From the NCBI GenBank assembly GCA_006503475.1, contig RSEH01000116.1:1-64000 (forward strand): DNA of 64,000 nucleotides, given 5' to 3'. The notes under the pieces were generated by a model. It had not been told where the DNA came from. It ran no database searches and saw only the letters and a list, made by a program, of their open reading frames with translations. Shown here piece after piece: positions 41,093-51,245 of the stretch. Each line of letters begins with the position of its first letter. Positions within the stretch are counted from its first letter, which is position 1. The DNA comes from Stentor roeselii (taxonomy: Eukaryota > Ciliophora > Heterotrichea > Heterotrichida > Stentoridae). The translations under genes were made by a program, and so were the position numbers.

Positions 41093-43249
41093 TTAAGTTT
41101 CTTGCAGATCTAACTGCATTGAGTCTAACAAAGACACTTTCTGCACATGTCCTTCGCCATGAGCGGCAAGACTTTCAATTTCCAGGTCTTCAGAGATGTC
41201 AGCGCCAGGGACAGGAACTCCATAGTTTTCCATGATGTCCTCAAGATCACTGAGATTGATGCAGAAGACTCTGTCTTCTTTGTTATTCTGTAAGTTTTCC
41301 ATGAGTTCAAGTAAATCTTCCTTTGGAATTCCCCTGACACCGAGTTTTCCAAGACTTTTAATGAAATCCTCAGCAAGGATGTGCCCAGCTTCATCACAAA
41401 AAAAGGCGTCTTTTACACTTTTGCCTGTTTTTAACAATTTCTCAGCGATTTCTTCAAGATACTTGAAAGTTAAGTCTTCTTTGGCTTCTTCTTCATCAGG
41501 AGCTTCAGTTGAGATATATGCCTGGAAGAACTGCTTGTAAGGAACTTGGTCGATTTCCATGTTGTGAGAATAGAACAAGACTAGTAAATACCTTTTAATC
41601 TTTTCAGGTATCTTTAAATTCAGGTCAGTCAAACAGCTGAAAAAGTCCTCGACATTGATGAAGCCTTTTTCATCTTTATCTAGTTCAGAGCAGGTCTTTT
41701 CAAGTGATGACAAGTTATGAGTAACAAGACTCATCAGAAAAGTGTCGAAATTTTCCTCGTCTTTCGGGGAAAAAACCTCCCATTCTCCTATTTTCTGCTC
41801 GAATCGATGAAGAAACTCTTGAAAAGACAGATGTTTTTTACTTTCAAAAACATGATTCGCTATAATCTGCCCATCTTGCCTTGAAAAGTTAAAAGGTGGT
41901 TTAGTTAAAGTCAACACAAGTTCTTGCATATGAATATTTTTCCCTTGCGAGAAGTAATTTTCAATAAATTTTTCCTTTTCAATGCGGTGAAGTTGCATCC
42001 TGTACTTTAAATGATTTATTTTTTCTAACACCTGAAGTGCTTCGAAGGGGTCTTCATTGTTAAACTCGAAAGTATGAAAGAAGTTCAAAAGTCTTTCAAC
42101 GAGTATCTCAGCTTGACTAGAGGCTTGGATATAATGAATGATTCTGTCCAGGTCTTCGGACTTGATTGAATTGTCGAACTCCTGCAAGTCGAATAGAAAT
42201 TGAGAAGAACTCACAATTTGGGTGTTACCGTAGTGCTTTTTTAAGAAGTCCTCAACGGCAAGGCCGGAGTTTCGAGCGAGGTTGAAAAGAGTTTGAAGAC
42301 ATTTCGGTGGAAGGAATCTTGAACTTTTTTTTTGCCTTGTGAACTTCAATTCCAGGTAAAGATTTTCAATTAATTTATCAGCTTCTTTGAGTTTAAAACT
42401 GAGATTCACGTTTTTTCCTTTTTCTTCGAAGAGGTCTTTTTTTAGTTTAGATGACTCGTCAGTGAGTTCTTTTCGGGTCTTGGCAAGAAGGTCTTTTAAG
42501 TTTTCTATTTCTTTTAAAAGCTTTTTCACATCTTCTCGGGTTTTAGGACTTGCATCGCCTTTGAACTTGTCAGTCTTTCCCGGGTCTTTAGCTTTAGGAA
42601 GTTCTTTCTCATCATTCAAGATTTTCTCCTTCTGAACAAATTCTCCAGTTTCAGTTCTTTGAATAACTTCTTCCAAGTGATGTTTAAGTCTGGTGCATTC
42701 GTCTATGTAAGCTTTTACTTCCAGTTCCATTTCCACGATTTTCGTTTGTTTTAGGTTTTTTTTCAGTTTGGAAATTTCAGAGTCTTTTGTCGAAATGTCG
42801 ACTTTCAGGTCTTTTATCGTCTTTTTCAGCAGATGGACTAAAAAACTGCTGTTTGAAGGATTTTCTGACATTGGAAGGTCGGACTTTTTGTTTTTGTCTC
42901 GTTCAAGTTGGATGATCCTCGCTTTGAACTTGATAAGTGCCTTGTTGAGCTCCTGGTTCTTCATCTTTAATTCGATGTTCTCGATATAAAGACGCTCTCG
43001 GTCGATGGAGACCTTTCCTGGCTTTACTTTGCTGATAAGAGGAGAGTTTCGGTCTTTTATGAAGAATTTTTTGCCTTTTAAACCCGTGTTGTACCGACCG
43101 AAGGATCTTTTAGGGATTTTTTGGAAGTCGGTTTCTAATTTTTTACTTGTTGTTGGACGACAGAGACTCGACAAACGCGTTTCTCGAGGGTTGTCTTCAA
43201 GGTGGGATCTGGAGTAGGTTTTCCGTTCTTCTTCAATAGTGGAAATCAT
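41093..43249 (-). CDS. Coiled-coil EF-hand protein
   Basis: Intronless, 718 residues. The N-terminal ~75 residues are basic; coiled coil spans ~80-330 (heptads rich in Lys/Glu/Leu). The C-terminal half is built of helix pairs including EF-hand-like loops (ELDKDEKGFINVEDFF near ~525, and a weaker AFFCDEAGHILAEDFI near ~630). Such proteins are common in cilia, basal bodies and the cortical cytoskeleton, which is only an inference here. No close family is recognised. Confidence 0.83.
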   Translation of the reverse strand: MISTIEEERKTYSRSHLEDNPRETRLSSLCRPTTSKKLETDFQKIPKRSFGRYNTGLKGKKFFIKDRNSPLISKVKPGKVSIDRERLYIENIELKMKNQELNKALIKFKARIIQLERDKNKKSDLPMSENPSNSSFLVHLLKKTIKDLKVDISTKDSEISKLKKNLKQTKIVEMELEVKAYIDECTRLKHHLEEVIQRTETGEFVQKEKILNDEKELPKAKDPGKTDKFKGDASPKTREDVKKLLKEIENLKDLLAKTRKELTDESSKLKKDLFEEKGKNVNLSFKLKEADKLIENLYLELKFTRQKKSSRFLPPKCLQTLFNLARNSGLAVEDFLKKHYGNTQIVSSSQFLFDLQEFDNSIKSEDLDRIIHYIQASSQAEILVERLLNFFHTFEFNNEDPFEALQVLEKINHLKYRMQLHRIEKEKFIENYFSQGKNIHMQELVLTLTKPPFNFSRQDGQIIANHVFESKKHLSFQEFLHRFEQKIGEWEVFSPKDEENFDTFLMSLVTHNLSSLEKTCSELDKDEKGFINVEDFFSCLTDLNLKIPEKIKRYLLVLFYSHNMEIDQVPYKQFFQAYISTEAPDEEEAKEDLTFKYLEEIAEKLLKTGKSVKDAFFCDEAGHILAEDFIKSLGKLGVRGIPKEDLLELMENLQNNKEDRVFCINLSDLEDIMENYGVPVPGADISEDLEIESLAAHGEGHVQKVSLLDSMQLDLQET

Positions 43250-43478
43250 TTTTAGTGTTATTGGATTTGAATTTAAAAACTTGGAAATTTTATGACTGTG
43301 AAAAAATTCAGCTTTATGGCATTTAAATTTTTTTCTTTCTTTGATACTTTATTAATTTAAAGTATTTTTTAAAGTCCTTAATGTTCCTTTAAAAATCTTC
43401 CTCAATCATTTCAAATCATTCAAGCAATTGATATAAAATATCTTCAGTTAAACCAGAAATAACTCATTTCTAATAATC

Positions 43479-44516
43479 ATGAGAGGAAAGTTCCAACTAA
43501 ACAAAAAAGCGCTAGTTCTCGATTCAGACTCAGAAGAAGAACTAGCAGGTTCCATGTCAATCGAAATGTAACAAAAACTCAGCAAATCCGACGGGCTTAA
43601 GTTCGTGAAAGAAGGCCTGGAAGTAGGTAAAACCGGGATTTCCCGCGATAAGACTGGCGTGGTCATGTCAATCACAGCCCAAGACCTCGAAGTCCGTCGT
43701 TTCATCGGAAAAGGCTCGGCGGCGACAGTTCAAGAAGCTCTTCACAAGCCGTCTAACACCCTGCTCGCGTTGAAGTCGATAAACGCTTATGACAAGGAAA
43801 AGCGCAAACAACTGATGAATGATATAAAAGCTTTAGAAAGGTCTCAATGTCCTTTTTTAGTCAGTTTTTATGGGGCTTACTTTGATGAAGGACATGTGAA
43901 AGTCGCTCTTGAACTCATGGATGGAGGAAGTTTACGTGATTTGGTTAAACAGTTAAAAGTTCCTGTTATTCCTGAACCTATTCTTTCGAAAGTCACTCAG
44001 CAGATACTGGGAGGTTTGATGTATCTTCATAAAATCAAACATCAAGTCCATCGAGATATCAAACCTGATAATGTACTTATTAACTCCGCAGGGGCGGTTA
44101 AGTTGAGTGACTTTGGAATTAGTAAAGAATTGGAAATGACGATGGGACTTTGTAATACTTTTGTGGGGACTATGATTTATATGAGTCCTGAACGGATCCA
44201 CGGCAAGAAATACTCATTTTCCAGTGACATCTGGAGTTTAGGACTAATGGTTATCGAGCTTGCCAAAGGTTCATACCCATACCCAAAAGCAAGTACATAC
44301 ATCGAAATGATAGAAAACATAATGACAAGTCCCGAGCCCAACTTGCCCAACAGTTTTTCCGGCGAGTTCAAAGACTTCGTGAGTCATTGCGTGAAGAAAA
44401 ACCCTGAAGAAAGATGGACAACAGTTCAACTAGCAGCCCATCCATGGGTTCTGAAGTATTCTCAATATGACGTCAACTTGCCTCAATGGATCCAGTCATG
44501 CATGCAGAAGAGCTAG
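43479..44516 (+). CDS. MAP2K: MAP kinase kinase (STE7-like), two exons
   Basis: Joining 43479-43567 to 43583-44516 across a 15-nt intron gives 340 residues. Kinase domain (~65-325): GKGSAATVQEA loop, ALKSI Lys, [26 protein letters not shown] and an activation loop ending NTFVGTMIYMSPERI, a STE7/MAP2K pattern with Ser/Thr phosphorylation sites. Catalytic residues are intact. The acidic DSDSEEE N-terminus could be a docking segment. The upstream ATG at 43479 is in a TAATAATCATG context. Confidence 0.93.
43568..43582 (+). other. 15-nt intron
   Basis: GTAACAAAAACTCAG, phase 2, in the MAP2K-like gene; retention gives an in-frame TAA. Confidence 0.88.
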
Positions 44517-44544
44517 TAAGACCTTCATTAATTATCTAGTCCTT

Positions 44545-45168
44545 TTAACAGCAATTTTTACTTTTTGGCTTATCAGGCTCGTCACTCGTGATTTTTACCC
44601 GACGTCCTCCTCGAGTGTTGGAGATTACCGGATTGTTTCGCACGTTCTTTTGGTGAACTTCCCATACTCGACTTGCTATCTCTGTGTATAGCTCTTGAAC
44701 ACCTTTTCCTGATTTTGCACTCGTGTTGAAGATGGCTGCTCCGATTGAATTCGCGTATTCTGTTGCTTCTTGGTGGTTTATCTGACGGTCGCTTTCTCGG
44801 TCGCATTTGTTTCCGGCTAGAACTATCTGGATGTCTTTGTCGGCTTGGGATTGAAGCTCTTTAACCCATGCCTTAACTCTATTAAACGATCCAGCATCAG
44901 TAATATCATAAGCAATCACTGCTCCATTAGCTTGTCTGTAATAATTCGGTGCTAAAGCTCTGAAGCGTTCCTGTCCTGCTGTGTCCCAAATATTCAGCTT
45001 AACAATAACACCCCCATCCAGCGACACATCTTTTTGAATGAAGTTTGCCTGAACAGTGCTGATTTCATTATCATGGAACTCATTTCTGGCGAATTTCAAA
45101 GTCAATGAAGTTTTTCCAACACGACCTTCACCCAGAGTCACGATTTTGAACTCTTTAATGGAATCCAT
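44545..45168 (-). CDS. RAB21: Rab21-like small GTPase
   Basis: Intronless, 207 residues. P-loop GEGRVGKTS, switch I around STVQANF, DTAGQERF, NKCD and TSAK are all present, and the end KSKNCC offers two Cys for geranylgeranylation. The GEGRVGKTSL and WDTAGQERFRALAPNYYRQANGAVIAYDIT blocks fit the Rab21/Rab5-related group best. Rab21 acts on early endosomes and in integrin traffic in animals. Convergent with the MAP2K-like gene, 28 bp between stops. Confidence 0.92.
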   Translation of the reverse strand: MDSIKEFKIVTLGEGRVGKTSLTLKFARNEFHDNEISTVQANFIQKDVSLDGGVIVKLNIWDTAGQERFRALAPNYYRQANGAVIAYDITDAGSFNRVKAWVKELQSQADKDIQIVLAGNKCDRESDRQINHQEATEYANSIGAAIFNTSAKSGKGVQELYTEIASRVWEVHQKNVRNNPVISNTRGGRRVKITSDEPDKPKSKNCC

Positions 45169-45296
45169 TATTTATTTCAATCGAAAAGGCGAAGAAATGT
45201 GATTAAAGAGATTTCCACGATTTTTTCAATACTTGAAGAAAACCAGTTTTTTCTTCTGGAACAGAAAAATAAATAATTAAATTTAGGGGCTTGTAA

Positions 45297-45785
45297 ATGC
45301 AAAAAATGAATCCTGACACTTCCAATAAAGAAAACATTTACAATCAGAAAAGCCAGAGAGTCTCTGATTCTGAGTTATGTGGACTCATCTTTCCTGTTTC
45401 TCGTCTTCACAAATGGATGAAACGCGGAAGACTTGCTGATCGAATTTCAAAAAAAAGTGCTGTCGGAGTCACTTCAGCTCTTGAGTACTTAGTCGCTGAT
45501 TTAATTGAGTCTACTGCTCTACGTGTCAAGGCAGGTCATTCAGGGGTTAAGTGTTTGAGAACTACTGATATTTGTAGGGCTATCAATAATGACCCTCAAC
45601 TTTCTAGGGCTTTAGGACCTAAAGTTACTATTATTCACAATAGAAATGATTTTAAAAGAAATGAAGTTAAAATGATGGAAACTCAGATGATTGGAAATGA
45701 AGATTTTGAAAAGTTTAAAGATTGCATGGCTGATGAGGGTGAAGAAGGCACTGAGTCTGAATTGGGCTCAGATGATTTTAATTAA
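45297..45785 (+). CDS. Divergent histone H2A variant
   Basis: Intronless, 162 residues. Residues ~28-120 align with the H2A fold: GLIFPVSRLHKWMKRGRLADRI (for [22 protein letters not shown]), ALEYLVADLIESTA (for VLEYLTAEILELAG) and RTTDICRAINNDPQLSRALG. Acidic-patch residues are partly kept (Glu, Asp, Glu in helix 2) but the D-E-E triplet reads D-P-Q. The N-tail lacks the usual Lys/Arg-rich sequence. The C-tail is acidic (DEGEEGTESELGSDDFN), unlike canonical H2A. A specialised nucleosome is inferred. Confidence 0.85.
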   Translation: MQKMNPDTSNKENIYNQKSQRVSDSELCGLIFPVSRLHKWMKRGRLADRISKKSAVGVTSALEYLVADLIESTALRVKAGHSGVKCLRTTDICRAINNDPQLSRALGPKVTIIHNRNDFKRNEVKMMETQMIGNEDFEKFKDCMADEGEEGTESELGSDDFN

Positions 45786-45880
45786 TTTTTAACTGTAAGT
45801 AACGATTTAAATTGCATCATTGAAGAAAATTTTAAAGTAATCAAAGCCTTAAATAATTCTAAAAATCTTCCTATTTCTAA

Positions 45881-46411
45881 TTAACTACTTCCAGGACTCT
45901 GTTTTTCCATGACCTTCTTCAAAAAGTTATAAGTAACTCTTCCAAAGTTCTCATTTTCATCAGAAGAGTTGTTATTTTCTTCAAGAAACTGCAAAAGTAA
46001 CTTTAAATTACTCTTGCAGGTGATTTTATTCTCAAATTTTCCTTTAAAGTTATACTCAAGTGAGCCTTCATCATCTTCTTCAGAAATGTTATAAACTCGA
46101 ATAATGACCCTGGAGGAAGTTATAAAAGAAAGTCGCAAAAAGATCAGATTCATGTCAGAACTAAAGCTTTTCACCTTGACTTCAGAATGTTTACTGCCTG
46201 ACTGAGTGTTCCTCACGCAAGAAATTTCATAAATCGTGAAAGTGTCGAGTTTGACTTTCACGTCTTGCAAGGTATTTGCGGGACCTAAGAGGCCAGTGTA
46301 GTCTAAAATTGAGATGTTCTTGTCGATTACGCTTGTTTTTGGTACGCGCTTTGATCGAGATTTGCCTTCACGTTCTTTACAAACACATATGTCTGGAATC
46401 AGATTTCCCAT
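45881..46411 (-). CDS. Unrecognised protein with N-myristoylation-like start
   Basis: Intronless, 176 residues. The N-terminus MGNLIPDICVCK has Gly2 with Asn3 and cysteines at 9 and 11, a plausible dual myristoylation/palmitoylation signal, followed by a basic Lys/Arg stretch. The middle looks beta-rich, perhaps a small PH- or C2-like sheet, but no family is recognised. If acylated it would sit at the cytoplasmic face of a membrane. Confidence 0.72.
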   Translation of the reverse strand: MGNLIPDICVCKEREGKSRSKRVPKTSVIDKNISILDYTGLLGPANTLQDVKVKLDTFTIYEISCVRNTQSGSKHSEVKVKSFSSDMNLIFLRLSFITSSRVIIRVYNISEEDDEGSLEYNFKGKFENKITCKSNLKLLLQFLEENNNSSDENENFGRVTYNFLKKVMEKQSPGSS

Positions 46412-46646
46412 TATTCGATTTATGGAGATGTCATAGTTTTTCTGATGAAGTGGGTAGATTAAAAAGAGATGAGAATATTTAATGAAAGTTTTTTGATTAC
46501 TTTAACATGGAATTAATTGGATCTTAGTTAATAAGGACCTTGATGGTCTTTAAGTCTTTTAGAAATAAAGGATAATATTAAGGATGATATATTGCAAGGC
46601 TTAATGTGCCAGTCAATTTAATGAGTAATTAAAACCAGTTATCTAT

Positions 46647-47201
46647 TCATAACAAATTCTTCTTAGGACTCAGGGTGTTAACTTTATTTTCAAATCCAAT
46701 TATTCTCTTAACACCCAAGTCTTTTGCACTGACTCTCCATTCCCTATCAAATTCCGAGTCAAAATTCTCAGAATACTCATTCATCGATTCAAACTCAACA
46801 GTTTTCTTAACTTCGATTCTTCTGAGTTTATTTCCAAGGATTCTCTGAAGAGAAGTTTTCTCAGTTCCAGTTTTTTCATTGCAGTACTGTTGAACCACTT
46901 CTCCAACTTTTTCCCCATTCGAAGCGAAACCGCCGAATGTGGTCGCTTCGAATTTTTCGATGATTTCGTTGCCATTTGCATCGAATTTCAAGGTCTTCAC
47001 TGTTTTCTTGACATAAAAAGTATCCGAGTCACGTTTTAAGATCCGGTTTTTATTAGCGAGGACCTGGTTAAACACTTGTAAAGCCTCTCTTTCGCCACTA
47101 GTGAAATTAGGGCTTTTCGGAGAGTTAAGAGTATGTCTTCTAGAATTATGATTTTTGCTAGTAGCAGAAAAGGCTCCATGGTTTTTCCTTGATTTGTGCA
47201 T
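46647..47201 (-). CDS. MLF: MLF family protein 2
   Basis: Intronless, 184 residues, clearly paralogous to the gene at 12701 (shared ANKNRILK, KTxKFDANGxEIIExFEATxFGG, GEVVQ, SxNE-type closing block and SPKK end). Same family remarks apply. It ends at TGA, with an in-frame TAA six codons on; the paralogue ends in SPKKV then TAG, so TGA is most likely the true stop. Confidence 0.78.
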   Translation of the reverse strand: MHKSRKNHGAFSATSKNHNSRRHTLNSPKSPNFTSGEREALQVFNQVLANKNRILKRDSDTFYVKKTVKTLKFDANGNEIIEKFEATTFGGFASNGEKVGEVVQQYCNEKTGTEKTSLQRILGNKLRRIEVKKTVEFESMNEYSENFDSEFDREWRVSAKDLGVKRIIGFENKVNTLSPKKNLL

Positions 47202-47380
47202 CTAACGTTAATTTATTATAAATGCAATCCACTTTTACCCGTTATTCCTAATAATCCACTTCTGCCTAAACCTCTAAACCCAAAAAACCAATCTTCCTAC
47301 CCCTAACACCCAACACCTTCTTCTCTCTTCTCCAAAGACCTTCCTGATCCAATCACGATCCTAGCTTCATACTTTTAAAA

Positions 47381-49261
47381 ATGTCAAGACAACGAGGCAA
47401 CGATACTTTAAATGTTCAGATCGACAAACTCTCAGAAGCGATCGAATCAATGATGAAAGAATTTAACACCCTGCAGACACCACGAGTCCTCGACTCAGAG
47501 ATCACTCGAACAAAGCCACAGAACTCAGTCCACGTGGGACTCACAGGAGATGAAGACTTGAGCGACCCTGACTCTTTCTGTCGCGAGCCAGAATACGACC
47601 CTGGTAAAATCGAGTTGTATTTGGACCGTGTCAGTATGATTGCTGAAGATTTTCGAAGCTTTGAAGCTAGAAAAGTAGAAAATTCTTGGGAAGAGTCTTT
47701 TCAGAGTCCTTGTCAGGTTTCTCGAATTTTAGAAGAGATTTGCAATAGAGTTTATGCTGGGTATAACATTTCTTTGCCGTTCAGTGATTTAGAGGATTTC
47801 ATTGGAGCTTTACAGAAAGTTGTGGAAAAACAGGTTGAGTGTAGCTTGGTGGATATTCATGGGTTTATTTTAAATTTGTGTGATGTTATTCAGAATGAAA
47901 AACCTGGAAGTAGTCGAATTCCTCTTGGAAACTCAATCCTGACGTTGAATATCAAAGAAAGACCCAGGAAACGCTTTCAAAAGCCGGATTACTCAGTTAA
48001 TTACGATGCTGCCATTGAAAAAATCCTTCAAGACAAGGACCTGCCGGAAGAAGTAAAGTCGATCGGCAGGGTAAAGAAGAACTTTTTAGTTTCAATCGAC
48101 ATGGAAAAAATGCTTAACACCTCAACCGACAGCTTAAAAGAAGACCTGGCCCATCAACTCGCTGAAGCCAACATGATGAAGAAAAAACTCGTTGCACAGT
48201 TAGAAGGCCTTTCAAAGTTTTCCAAGCAGTTACGTTCAAAAGACATCGAACTAATAAAACTAAAAGAATCTTTACAAGAGTCCAAAGAAGAACTCGAAGC
48301 TGACCGAAAAGCAGTTGAAGACCTTGAAAACTCTCATGCAAAAAAAATTCAAGAAATAAAACAAAAGATCTCTGAAGTCTGCCCTGACGTTTCTTCTTCA
48401 ATTGAAATAAAACCACGACTTTCATATGAAAATAACACCTCAACTGGAAGGTTCAGTCCTCTCGTCGCAGCGATCAGGGCCTCCACCCCTGTGACTGGCA
48501 CGCGGCCTGCAGAGCCTGATGACTTGAGCCAGTTGCAGAATGAATTGTTAGAACTGGAAGCGATGCCACAAGACGGCGCTGTTTTGTTAAAGATCAATCG
48601 ACTCAAGACACAGATTTCAGCGATAAGGTCAGCTACTGCAATTAACAACTCTTTGAGAAACTCTTCTGGAAACTTAACTCGGACTTTTGAACATAAAAGA
48701 AATGGCTCTGGAGGATCTGTCGATAATTTTCAGATCTCGCCTTCGCCATTGCCTAGAAGTGGATGTTCTAGTCCTATTGTTCCTGATGCTATTCTTAGTA
48801 GTTCACTTAATCTTAAAAGAACTGCACCTAGACCACCTGCCCCTGGACCTAGAAAAGCAAATTTTAAAGTTAAAGAAACTCCTGATGAAGTTGAAGTCGT
48901 TTTTAATCAGCTTAAGGTGCAGGAAAGTAGACTTAAGGAAAGGGAGGAGCTTTTACAGGAAAAAGAAAATAGATTGCATAGAAATTGGATGAAAGTTCCG
49001 AATGGCAGTGAATTAGTTGGACTGGTACAGAAAGAGTTGAACTATTTGTCTATTATTAAAAAAGAATATGAAGATAAATTTGAAGAGCTAAATATCGAAC
49101 TTTCTAATTTCTCTAAGAAAAATAAAGAACTTCGAATACGTGAACGAGAACTTGAAAGTCGCATGATCGAAGCAGGAAAAGACAAAAAAGGTCTGGAAGA
49201 TGAGAAAAAGTCAATGGAAGGAAAATTCGAGGCGATTTTAAACCTGATTGAAAGTTTGTAG
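47381..49261 (+). CDS. Large coiled-coil protein
   Basis: Intronless, 626 residues. The first ~200 residues are mixed, with short conserved-looking helices and acidic segments. Coiled coils run ~245-330 and ~505-620 (KLKESLQESKEELEADRKAVE; KEREELLQEKENRLHRNW). Between them is a Ser/Pro-rich linker (APRPPAPGPRK) with likely phosphorylation and proline-binding sites. A cytoskeletal or centrosomal scaffold is a guess; the family is not recognised. Convergent with RMC1. Confidence 0.8.
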   Translation: MSRQRGNDTLNVQIDKLSEAIESMMKEFNTLQTPRVLDSEITRTKPQNSVHVGLTGDEDLSDPDSFCREPEYDPGKIELYLDRVSMIAEDFRSFEARKVENSWEESFQSPCQVSRILEEICNRVYAGYNISLPFSDLEDFIGALQKVVEKQVECSLVDIHGFILNLCDVIQNEKPGSSRIPLGNSILTLNIKERPRKRFQKPDYSVNYDAAIEKILQDKDLPEEVKSIGRVKKNFLVSIDMEKMLNTSTDSLKEDLAHQLAEANMMKKKLVAQLEGLSKFSKQLRSKDIELIKLKESLQESKEELEADRKAVEDLENSHAKKIQEIKQKISEVCPDVSSSIEIKPRLSYENNTSTGRFSPLVAAIRASTPVTGTRPAEPDDLSQLQNELLELEAMPQDGAVLLKINRLKTQISAIRSATAINNSLRNSSGNLTRTFEHKRNGSGGSVDNFQISPSPLPRSGCSSPIVPDAILSSSLNLKRTAPRPPAPGPRKANFKVKETPDEVEVVFNQLKVQESRLKEREELLQEKENRLHRNWMKVPNGSELVGLVQKELNYLSIIKKEYEDKFEELNIELSNFSKKNKELRIRERELESRMIEAGKDKKGLEDEKKSMEGKFEAILNLIESL

Positions 49262-49283
49262 TAGTTATGTATTAATGAGTAGT

Positions 49284-51116
49284 TCAAATTAAAGCTTCTA
49301 AATCGATTCCACAATGTTTCGGAATATCTTTGCCCAGGCTCACATTAACCCGTCTTGTCAAGGTGAAGTCCAAAGCTTCATAATAATATTCCTGGTCAGT
49401 CAGTTCATGAGCGACCACATCAAACAACTTAAGTCTTTGAAGCATGTCAATTCCAAGAACAAAGCAGAAAGGAAACTTTTTCGCTTTATGGGTCTTTCCG
49501 AGACTGACTAGAAACAAAGCGATGTCTTGTGAGTCAGTGAAAAACTTATTTTCAATGAGTTTTTGGACCTTGTTGAAATCCTCGATTTTTATGAGGACTT
49601 TGAAGAATAAGAACTGGATGCTGAAATTTAATGGTACACCTTCTTGGATCAAGTAGTGAACATAGCAAAATAACACCTCGGAGAGATACTGACGGTCGTC
49701 TATTTGCTTGTAAACTGGGTCGAATACGTAGTAATAAAGGTCGGACTGCATCATCACTGTTATGCCGTTTTCACTTTTTACTTCTAAGGATGGGTTGATT
49801 TCGTGGTCGGATAACTCTGAATGATGAATGCTTTCAAGCCTTGAAATCGTTGTTGTATGGATTTTTTCCTCTTGGAATGAAGCGTAAGTCGAAGCCAGTG
49901 TAGAAAAAATCACTCTTAACTTATGAATTGAAGTCTTGAACAACAGAGACTCTTTTAACTTTTCCAGAACTCTAACCTTACAATTTTCCCTTCTCAGTAA
50001 AAATAAAATGATTTTCTGGTCATCAGGGTGATTATCAATAAGCTCAGCAGGGTTAATTCTCAAACTTTTAACAGAAGAAGTTCTTAAATCAACAGTAATC
50101 TGATCAGAAACAAAGAAAAACTCAGAGTTAAGTTCTATTCTCATAGAAAACTCAGCAGATTTCCTGAAGTTCCTAGGACTCACCACACTTCCCGAGTGAT
50201 TAACACGAATGATGCACTCATCACTACGACTTTGAATATCATAAATAAAGGTTTCTTGGGTGTTATAACTTTGAATAAGCAGAAGGTTCTCAGTGACTCC
50301 GATTCCATAAATGCCTTGCGGAATTGGGTAACATTTAACCACATCAGGGGCTTTATCCTTGAAGATGCGGAAAAGGTAGACCCTTCCATTGAGGTTATCC
50401 AGATGAATGAAGTAAGAAAAGTCGTAAATTTTACAGCTTTGGACTTGATTGCAGTCCAGTCGTAAGATGAACTTCAGCAAGTCTCCTGACTTTGGACCTG
50501 AAAAGACCGGCCGACTGATGCCTTTGTCGATGCTCAGGTCGAAACTCGCCCCTGCGTAGGCCTTTGAACCTTTGGGCTGGTATAAGAAAAATATCGATAC
50601 CCTTCCACTTGGAGAGACCACTGCAAGCACCCCTTCGTTCGCTTCGAAGGAATATTCAACGATTTGTAAGGAAACTGACTTGATTTGCTTTAAGTTTGAG
50701 TTAAGACCTTTCATCTTGTAAAACTGAACACTTGAGTTAGTCACTATGAAATACATGCACTCTGAATCTTTTTTATTTAAAAAACTGAAACCTAGGATTT
50801 TTTCATTCTTTTGAACAACTTTGAACTTCTTGAATGGGTTGAAACGAAAAAAGGACTACGTGGAAATCACCAACTTTCCGGAATCAGTTAAAATTGAGAG
50901 AAGACTTCTTTCTAGGTTTACTCGGAGATGAGAGGATCTTGGAGAGAAGAGTTGCTGGCTTTCTTTGTCTATTGATAGCTTTATTGAAAGATCTTGACCT
51001 GGCTTTTTTAGTTCTAGGGATGAACTGGTTTTAGTTATTAGCATGCAGAAGATGTCGTCGTAGTATACTTCGAGGCCTTCTTTTTTTTCCCATCGGCCTA
51101 TTTCCTTGATTTCCAT
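49284..51116 (-). CDS. RMC1: RMC1 (Mic1-domain) homologue, two exons
   Basis: Joining 51116-50871 to 50855-49284 across a 15-nt intron gives 605 residues (human 657). The N-terminal ~330 residues form a WD-like propeller. The C-terminal part matches the Mic1/RMC1 domain: QYLSEVLFCYVHYLIQEGVP, KVQKLIENKFFTDSQDIALFLVSLG and LGIDMLQRLKLFDVVAHELTDQEYYYEALDFTL, as in human RMC1/C18orf8. RMC1 binds Mon1-Ccz1, the exchange factor for Rab7, in late endosome/lysosome traffic. The splice site is GTGA. The gene ends in TGA with a TAA four codons on. Confidence 0.88.
50856..50870 (-). other. 15-nt intron with GTGA start
   Basis: GTGATTTCCACGTAG on the minus strand, phase 0, in the RMC1 homologue. The A at position 10 and the YAG end are kept. 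Joining the flanking frames yields one continuous RMC1-like protein. Confidence 0.85.
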
Positions 51117-51245
51117 TTTTTGTTAGTTTAGTGGCTGCAGGTTTGGAGAAGAGGAAATTAGATTGGATTAGATTTAGAATTGTTATAGAAAGATGAAATC
51201 AATTTTAATAGGTTCAAATTGTAGATGATTAGGTGAGTTATATTA

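Noticed and set aside
47300-47318. Telomere-like CCCTAACA followed by a degenerate unit
   Set aside because: One unit plus a partial one in a C-rich leader upstream of a gene is too short to be a telomere or fragmentation site.
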